Source: Streptomyces sp. NBC_01341 (GTDB lineage: Bacteria > Actinomycetota > Actinomycetes > Streptomycetales > Streptomycetaceae). Taken from it: 64,000 bases of DNA. The stretch spans positions 310,001 through 374,000 of the forward strand of contig NZ_CP108364.1 of the NCBI RefSeq assembly GCF_035946055.1, in the 5' to 3' direction. Of this stretch, positions 59,245-64,000 are shown piece after piece. The first letter of the stretch is position 1. The number at the start of each line of letters is the position of its first letter. Under the pieces are notes generated by a model. It was not told the origin of the DNA. It searched no databases and was given only the letters and a program-made list of their open reading frames with translations. The translations under genes and the position numbers were made by a program.

Positions 59245-59832
59245 ATGGCGCATGAGAACGGCGAACTGGACAGCCTCGTACGTAAACGCATCCGGGCGCT
59301 GCGCGTGGCACAGGGTCTGTCCCTGGAGGAACTGGCAGGACGGGCCCACGTCAGTCAGTCCACGCTCTCCCGCATCGAGAACGGACAGCGTCGCCTCGCA
59401 CTCGATCAGCTGGTCACCCTCGCCCGGGCCCTCGACACGTCACTGGATCAACTGGTCGAGACGGCCGCGGACGACGTCGTCATCAATCCGGTGATCGACG
59501 GAGCCCACGGGCAGACGCGCTGGCCGATGAGAGCGGAGCCGGGCATGAGCGTCGTGCGTCAGCGGTTGACCGAGCCACCCCCCGACAACCCCTCCCGCAT
59601 GCGGGCGCACCCGGGCCATGAGTGGCTCGTGGTGCTCTCCGGCACCGCGGTCCTCATGCTGGGCCATCGCCGTGTGCGGGTCGAGACGAATCAGGCCGCG
59701 GAGTTCCCCACCATGCTCCCCCACGCCATCGGCGCGGATGGCGGCCCCTGCGAGATCCTCGGGATCTTCGACCGCGACGCCCGGCGCGGCCACCAGCGTG
59801 ACGGCCGCCGCGACGGTTCGGACCGGGAATGA
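59245..59832 (+). CDS. XRE-family regulator with cupin domain, 195 aa
   Basis: ATG 59245 is used; ATG 59233 is an alternative with GAGGG closer. Residues about 10-70 are an XRE helix-turn-helix (RIRALRVAQGLSLEELAGRA, VSQSTLSRIENGQRR). Residues about 100-185 are a cupin (GHEWLVVLSGTAVLMLGHRR, LPHAIGADGGPCEILGIFD) that should bind a small molecule or metal. Such regulators often control adjacent catabolic or efflux genes; the methyltransferase downstream is 149 nt away and could be a target. Confidence 0.9.
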   Translation: MAHENGELDSLVRKRIRALRVAQGLSLEELAGRAHVSQSTLSRIENGQRRLALDQLVTLARALDTSLDQLVETAADDVVINPVIDGAHGQTRWPMRAEPGMSVVRQRLTEPPPDNPSRMRAHPGHEWLVVLSGTAVLMLGHRRVRVETNQAAEFPTMLPHAIGADGGPCEILGIFDRDARRGHQRDGRRDGSDRE

Positions 59833-59981
59833 CGGGGCTGCCCCACTCCGCCTCGCGAGGCGGGGGCTCTGACCGAGGACCCGGGAGGAGCTTTGCGCGC
59901 CCGGCATGACCAGGGGCCATCTTCTTGCGCGTACAGGAAGCGAACCCGCTTCAGGCGCATGGTCCCGTTAGCGTGGGGGAC

Positions 59982-60857
59982 ATGACTCACGCACACCCGC
60001 ATGCTTCCCACCACGGGGCGCAGCACAGCCCCCGGCACGACGCCGACCCGGACGGTCAGGCCGAGATTCTCGACCTCGACGCCGAGGTACTGGCCGAGCA
60101 CATCTCCGCGATCACCGCGTGGCTCCCCGTCGAGAGGGAGCCCCGCGAAGTCGTGGATCTGGGCTGCGGGACGGGAACGGGCACCTTCGCCCTTCTCGAG
60201 CGCTATCCCGAAGCGCACGTCACCGCCGTCGACTCGTCGGCCGAGCACCTTCGGCGCCTTCGGGACAAAGCGTGTGACGCGGGCGTGCGGGAGCGTGTGC
60301 ACACCGTCCAGGCCGACCTCGACGCAGCCGACTGGCCGGACCTCGGCACTCCGGACCTCGTATGGGCCTCGGCGTCGATGCACCACATGTCCGAACCCGA
60401 CCGTACGCTGCGCTCGGTCCACGGCCTTCTCGCGCCCGGCGGCCTGTTCGCCGTCGTCGAACTGGCCGGCTTCCCCCGCTTCCTGCCGGAGAGTGCCCCG
60501 GAGGAGCAGCCGGGCCTGGAAGCCCGATGCCACGACGCGAGCGAGCGCTACCACGCCGAACACGTGTCTCACCGCGGAGCCGACTGGGGTCCCATGCTGA
60601 CGGCCGCCGGTTTCGCGATCGAGGGCGAACGCACCATCACCGTGAACATCGACGGTTCCCAGGACGCGGCCATCGGGCGCTACGCGCTCGGCACCCTTCA
60701 GCGTCTGCGCCACAGTGCCGTGGACTCGCTCTCACCTCGTGACCGCGCGGCACTCGACCGGCTGCTCGACGTGGACGGTCCTCACAGCATCCTGCGGCGT
60801 GGCGACCTCGTAGTCCGCACGGAGCGCAGTGTCTGGGCCGCGCGCCGCGGGAAGTGA
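59982..60857 (+). CDS. Class I SAM-dependent methyltransferase with His-rich N-terminus, 291 aa
   Basis: ATG 59982 follows GGGGGA. A His-rich head (THAHPHASHHGAQHSPRHD) might bind metal. Motif I is VVDLGCGTGTGTFALLE, then HVTAVDSSAEHLRRL, DLVWASASMHHM and LLAPGGLFAVVELAGFPRFL. The acceptor is not identifiable. The His head is unusual for this family and would fit metal-linked regulation or simply a tail. Confidence 0.88.
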   Translation: MTHAHPHASHHGAQHSPRHDADPDGQAEILDLDAEVLAEHISAITAWLPVEREPREVVDLGCGTGTGTFALLERYPEAHVTAVDSSAEHLRRLRDKACDAGVRERVHTVQADLDAADWPDLGTPDLVWASASMHHMSEPDRTLRSVHGLLAPGGLFAVVELAGFPRFLPESAPEEQPGLEARCHDASERYHAEHVSHRGADWGPMLTAAGFAIEGERTITVNIDGSQDAAIGRYALGTLQRLRHSAVDSLSPRDRAALDRLLDVDGPHSILRRGDLVVRTERSVWAARRGK

Positions 60858-60920
60858 TCCTCGGCCGGGCGGGCGGGCCCGCGCTGAATCTCGGCGGTGG
60901 CCTGATCCGGACGAAGTCCC

Positions 60921-61856
60921 TTACGGCCTGCTGTCACCGCGGGCGACACGGATGATCGTTTTCCCGTGAGCACGCCGCGCGCCCGGGGCGAACGCCTGCG
61001 GCGCCTCGTCCAACGGGCGTACCGTGCCCACCACCGGCTCGAGCCGCCCGTCCCTCAGCCGCGCGGCGAGGCGGGCGAGCGTGGCACGGTCGGGTTCGAC
61101 GACGAAGAACACCGCCCGCCCGCTCCGGGGCCGGACGTTCACGGGGTGAGCGATGGTGACCAGCGTGCCACCGTCCCGCACGAGGGCGGCTGAGCGGTCC
61201 AGGATCTCTCCTCCGATCACGTCGAGGACGACGTCGACTTCGCCGGCATCCTCCAGCGCCTCGGTTTCCAGGTCCACGAAGACGTCGACCCCGATTGCTG
61301 CGGCCCGCTCCCGGTCGGCGGACCGGCCGGTCCCGATGACGCGCGCCCCGGCCTCGCGGGCGAGCTGTACGGCGACGGATCCGACCCCGCCGGCCGAGCC
61401 GTGGATCAGGACCGTCCGGCCCGCGGCAAGGCGACCGTGGTCGAACAGTCCTTGCCATGCCGTCAGTCCGGAGATGGGCAGGGCCGCAGCCATCGTGTGG
61501 TCGACGTCGGCCGGCAGAGGAGCCAGGTTGCGGGCCTCCACGGCGGCGTACTCGGCGAGTGATCCGTCACGCGCCCAGTCCGCCATCCCGAACACGCGCT
61601 GACCGACACTCAGGCCGGTGGTCCCGTAACCCAACTCCACTACGACACCTGAAAGTTCGTGTCCCGGCACGCTGGGTGTGCGATCGCGGCCCGCCCGATC
61701 CGTCCAGGTGGCCGGCCAGGCAAGCTCCCCCGGTGTGAAACCGGCCGCGTGCACCTGCACGATCACGTCGTTCTCGGCGGCATGTGGGTAGGGGATCTCC
61801 GTCAGCGACAATCCCGCGGTTCCGGCCTCGCGGTCAATCACAGTGATGGCTTGCAT
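60921..61856 (-). CDS. NADP-dependent MDR-family oxidoreductase (quinone reductase-like), 311 aa
   Basis: MDR landmarks are VIVQVHAAGFTPGELAWPA, VPGHELSGVVVELG, ALPISGLTAWQGLFDHG and the cofactor loop HGSAGGVGSVAVQLAREAG. Zinc Cys residues are lacking, so it is a ZADH/quinone reductase type. It lies 63 nt after an SDR gene on the same strand, so the two are likely co-transcribed and may act on one carbonyl substrate. Confidence 0.88.
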   Translation of the reverse strand: MQAITVIDREAGTAGLSLTEIPYPHAAENDVIVQVHAAGFTPGELAWPATWTDRAGRDRTPSVPGHELSGVVVELGYGTTGLSVGQRVFGMADWARDGSLAEYAAVEARNLAPLPADVDHTMAAALPISGLTAWQGLFDHGRLAAGRTVLIHGSAGGVGSVAVQLAREAGARVIGTGRSADRERAAAIGVDVFVDLETEALEDAGEVDVVLDVIGGEILDRSAALVRDGGTLVTIAHPVNVRPRSGRAVFFVVEPDRATLARLAARLRDGRLEPVVGTVRPLDEAPQAFAPGARRAHGKTIIRVARGDSRP

Positions 61857-61919
61857 GCCGTGTCCTCCATGCAGGTGTGGTGACGGACGAACGGTCCCAT
61901 CGGGTGACAGCCAGGGGAC

Positions 61920-62711
61920 TCACAGCGTCGGCACGTATCCGCCGTCAATGACGAAATCACTGCCCATGATGTTGCGAGCCCGGTCCCCGGCGAGGTAAAC
62001 GACCAGGTCAGCCACTTCCGAAGGCCGGGAGAAGCGTCCCGAGGCAGTCGATGAGGCCGCCTGTGCCTTCACGTCGTCCGCCGATACCCCGGCCGCCTGG
62101 GAAACCGTGGCGGCCACTCCGCCGTCACCCGTCCACAGCTCGGTCTCGACCGGCCCGGGACTGACGCTGTTCACCCGGATCCCTCGACCACCGAACTCCT
62201 TCGACAGTGCTTTGGACAGACTGGACACAGCGGCTTTGGATGCGCTGTAGTCGACGACCACGGACTCGGGCAGGCGTGCGTTGACCGAGGCGATGTTGAT
62301 GATCGAGCCGTCCCCCGCATCGATCATGCCGGGAAGTACCGCCCGGGTGACGGACACGGCGGTCATCAGGTTCAGCTCGATGGTCTGCCGCCACTGGGCA
62401 TCGGTGACACTGAGGAATCCGCCCGGGCGCGCCGGGGCCGATCCCACGTTGTTGACCAGCACGTCGACGTGCCGGCCGGCGGCCGCGGCTGCCACCTGCT
62501 GTGCTCCGTCGGGCGAGGTCAGATCCACCTGGACCCAGGTCACGGCTCCACGGTCGGCCAGAGTCCGCAGCTCGTCGGTGGACGTCCGGGCCACGGCCAG
62601 GACATGGGCTCCGGCCTCGGCCAGGGCCGTCGTGACCGCGAGGCCGATCCCTTTGCTGGCCCCTGTGACAACGGCGTGCCGGCCGTCGAGTTCTGGCTGC
62701 TGGTCGTTCAT
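61920..62711 (-). CDS. Short-chain dehydrogenase/reductase, 263 aa
   Basis: TGASKGIG (16-23), NNVG (87-90), Ser142, Tyr155 and Lys159 (YSASKAA) and the C-terminal GSDFVIDGGY complete a classical SDR of about 260 residues. It is upstream of the MDR gene on the same strand. ATG 62711 is used; the longer frame lacks coding character. Substrate is unknown. Confidence 0.9.
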   Translation of the reverse strand: MNDQQPELDGRHAVVTGASKGIGLAVTTALAEAGAHVLAVARTSTDELRTLADRGAVTWVQVDLTSPDGAQQVAAAAAGRHVDVLVNNVGSAPARPGGFLSVTDAQWRQTIELNLMTAVSVTRAVLPGMIDAGDGSIINIASVNARLPESVVVDYSASKAAVSSLSKALSKEFGGRGIRVNSVSPGPVETELWTGDGGVAATVSQAAGVSADDVKAQAASSTASGRFSRPSEVADLVVYLAGDRARNIMGSDFVIDGGYVPTL

Positions 62712-62894
62712 CCCGGCTCCAGACGGAAGAGGAGGCGACAGTCCCCCGGCCGTGAGACCCCGGACGGGAGTCCGCTGTTCCTGATCCCATTCTGCGGCGT
62801 GACAGCCTCGGGCGCCCTGCGACGGGGTCGCCCCCTCACCGACCACGTGAAGCGGCCGGCACGGCGCTTCGGGGACACGGTCCCCTCACGTGCC

Positions 62895-62941
62895 GGCGGC
62901 CGGGTGCACACCGGTGGTGTACCGGTGCGTACCCGGCCGCC
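62895..62941 (-). terminator. Terminator of the ThuA/lectin gene
   Basis: GGCGGCCGGGT and ACCCGGCCGCC pair over 11 bp, and the interior (ACCGGT arms) extends the stem, 26 nt beyond the stop of the minus-strand gene. Confidence 0.75.
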
Positions 62942-62967
62942 TGGCCGGTCTCAGTGACGGGAGCGGC

Positions 62968-64000
62968 TCACGGTTGGGCGGTGAGACCGAAGCTCTGTGC
63001 AGTGGAGCCGTCACAGGGACGCTGGGTCAGTTGCACGGAATCGGTCGCCGTCGAGGAAGCCGTGAGGCACTGACCGCTGTGCCTGGCCGAGAAGTGATAG
63101 CCGCCCGAGGTTTCCCGGACCGGCTGCCACTGCTGGTTGAGGCCGCCGGAGTACGACCACAGCTGCAGGGGCGCGCCCTGTGCGGTGGACCGGTCGGTGA
63201 CGTCCACGACCTGTTGCGGGTTGCCGCGCGCCGCGATGCGTACGTAGCCGCCGTCGGTGCGCCTGAACTGGAACTGCTGGGCGACGGTGCCGTTGCACGC
63301 GTACTGCTGCACGACCGTCCCGTTGGCCGTGCTCGCTCCCCTGGCATCGGCGCACTTCCCGTTGGCACGGTTCTCCATCGCGTACCAGGTGGTCTCCGGG
63401 ATGCCCTCGGCGGGCGGCTCGGTGGAGCCGGCGCCCGCGAGCCATTTGAGCCCGTCCAGAAGGAACCGGTTCTGGGTGGCGCTGGCGAACGTGGAGGAAG
63501 TCGGAGTGTTCGTGTCGTAGTTCATGGCGTTGTGCCCGAAGTTGGCGTAGAGCATCTTGTACTGGCGGTTGGTCCAGAGGATGGGGTAGTAACCGCTGTA
63601 CCAGATCTCACCGGCGCTCGTCCCGAGGGGGAAGCTGGTGGGGTCGACCGAGGCGAGGATGTCGATGTCGGGGTTGTTGCGGAGATCGTTCGACCAGCTG
63701 TACCACTCGCTGACCGACGAGGTGAACGTCTGGGGCAGGCTCACTGTCGACGGGTGGGCCCTGTCCTCGACCCGCAGTACGGCCGTGGTCGGCCCCCACG
63801 TGTTGGACTTGAAGTTGCCACTGCCGAGGAACTGGTTGTAGTACCAGGGCCAGCTCTGGGCATCGGTCGTGAAGGCCGAGACATGGAAGCCCAGCCAGCC
63901 ACCGCCCGCCCGCATGTACCGCTCGAAGCCCGAACGCTGCGCGGCACTCTGCGGACCGTCGTCGAGGAACAGGACAACGTCGTAGGCGTCCACGCCTCCG
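62968..64000 (-). CDS. ThuA-domain protein with C-terminal ricin-type lectin domain (5' end outside window)
   Basis: The frame is open to the window edge, so the N-terminus is missing. The visible N-terminal part is a ThuA-like amidotransferase fold (YDVVLFLDDGPQSAAQRSGF, GGGWLGFHVSAFTTDAQSW, ILASVDPTSFPLGTSAGEIW, KMLYANFGHNAMNYD), and the last 130 residues are a ricin B beta-trefoil with QxW-type repeats (CNGTVAQQFQFRR, SGGLNQQWQPVRE, GQCLTASS). ThuA domains are found in sugar-degrading surface proteins; the lectin suggests polysaccharide binding outside the cell. The signal peptide presumably lies beyond the edge. Confidence 0.87.
   Translation of the reverse strand, partial: GGVDAYDVVLFLDDGPQSAAQRSGFERYMRAGGGWLGFHVSAFTTDAQSWPWYYNQFLGSGNFKSNTWGPTTAVLRVEDRAHPSTVSLPQTFTSSVSEWYSWSNDLRNNPDIDILASVDPTSFPLGTSAGEIWYSGYYPILWTNRQYKMLYANFGHNAMNYDTNTPTSSTFASATQNRFLLDGLKWLAGAGSTEPPAEGIPETTWYAMENRANGKCADARGASTANGTVVQQYACNGTVAQQFQFRRTDGGYVRIAARGNPQQVVDVTDRSTAQGAPLQLWSYSGGLNQQWQPVRETSGGYHFSARHSGQCLTASSTATDSVQLTQRPCDGSTAQSFGLTAQP

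Noticed and set aside
59226..59245. GGGCATATGCTG near the XRE gene start as a fourth MarR site
   Set aside because: Only the inner GCATATGC matches; it overlaps the start codon region and is 22 kb away, so chance is likely.
1..64000. CRISPR arrays, rRNA, tRNA, phage genes, origins
   Set aside because: I looked for spaced repeats, conserved RNA stretches and structural phage genes and found none; only short tandem repeats at 7024 and 18866 are present.

Overview
The DNA looks like a Streptomyces chromosome or a close actinomycete relative. It is very GC-rich, codons end overwhelmingly in G or C, many genes start with GTG or TTG after AAGGAG/GGAGG-type ribosome sites, and the gene families (a giant WXG-headed effector beside EccC, paired ClpP, subtilases with long C-terminal arms, TspO, ricin-lectin proteins) are typical streptomycete ones. 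Both edges cut genes: an EccC ATPase on the left and a ThuA/ricin-lectin protein on the right. I see no rRNA, tRNA, CRISPR array or prophage. The only mobile element is a broken IS5-type transposase.

Region 1 (1-17.4 kb) is the end of a type VII secretion locus: the EccC tail, an 11.1-kb gene for a 3,712-residue effector-like protein with a WXG head and three candidate catalytic centres, a small secreted I36-type inhibitor, a scar holding a transposase remnant and what may be the tail of a second giant gene, then a YbaB/EbfC protein, a membrane-anchored ricin lectin and a membrane coiled-coil protein. Region 2 (17.4-25.2 kb) groups aromatic and redox enzymes: an extradiol-dioxygenase-like VOC protein, arylamine N-acetyltransferase, an LLM monooxygenase with its FMN reductase, prephenate dehydratase, an acyl-CoA-dehydrogenase-like protein and a D-2-hydroxyacid dehydrogenase. 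Region 3 (25.5-33.3 kb) holds a secreted SGNH hydrolase, a 1,255-residue subtilase, an inverted orphan copy of the subtilase C-terminus, and a TrmB/LuxR-type regulator.

Region 4 (33.3-42.0 kb) centres on a MarR regulator between two divergent paralogous membrane proteins. A shared operator core (GAGCATATGCTC) lies at the regulator region, at the second transporter promoter and at a nitrilase promoter, suggesting one regulon. TspO, an SDR, an FAD monooxygenase and a crotonase follow. Region 5 (42.2-49.8 kb) has a YihY/BrkB membrane protein, a two-gene clpP operon in which one subunit lacks the catalytic His, an ATP-grasp protein, a 32-residue peptide translationally coupled to a methyltransferase, an HxlR regulator and a divergent zinc-type oxidoreductase with a 23-bp palindrome between them, and an ArsR-like regulator.

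Region 6 (49.9-55.8 kb) encodes three consecutive secreted proteins that share one C-terminal SH3-like domain (M23 peptidase, SxxK serine hydrolase, putative RlpA-like protein), then a TetX-like FAD monooxygenase with its TetR regulator and three copies of the TetR operator. Region 7 (56-58.6 kb) is an operon of a small helical protein, a polyprenyl synthase and a latex-clearing-protein-like oxygenase. The rest (58.7-64 kb) holds a small membrane protein, an XRE-cupin regulator, a methyltransferase, an MDR/SDR oxidoreductase pair and the partial ThuA-lectin gene.
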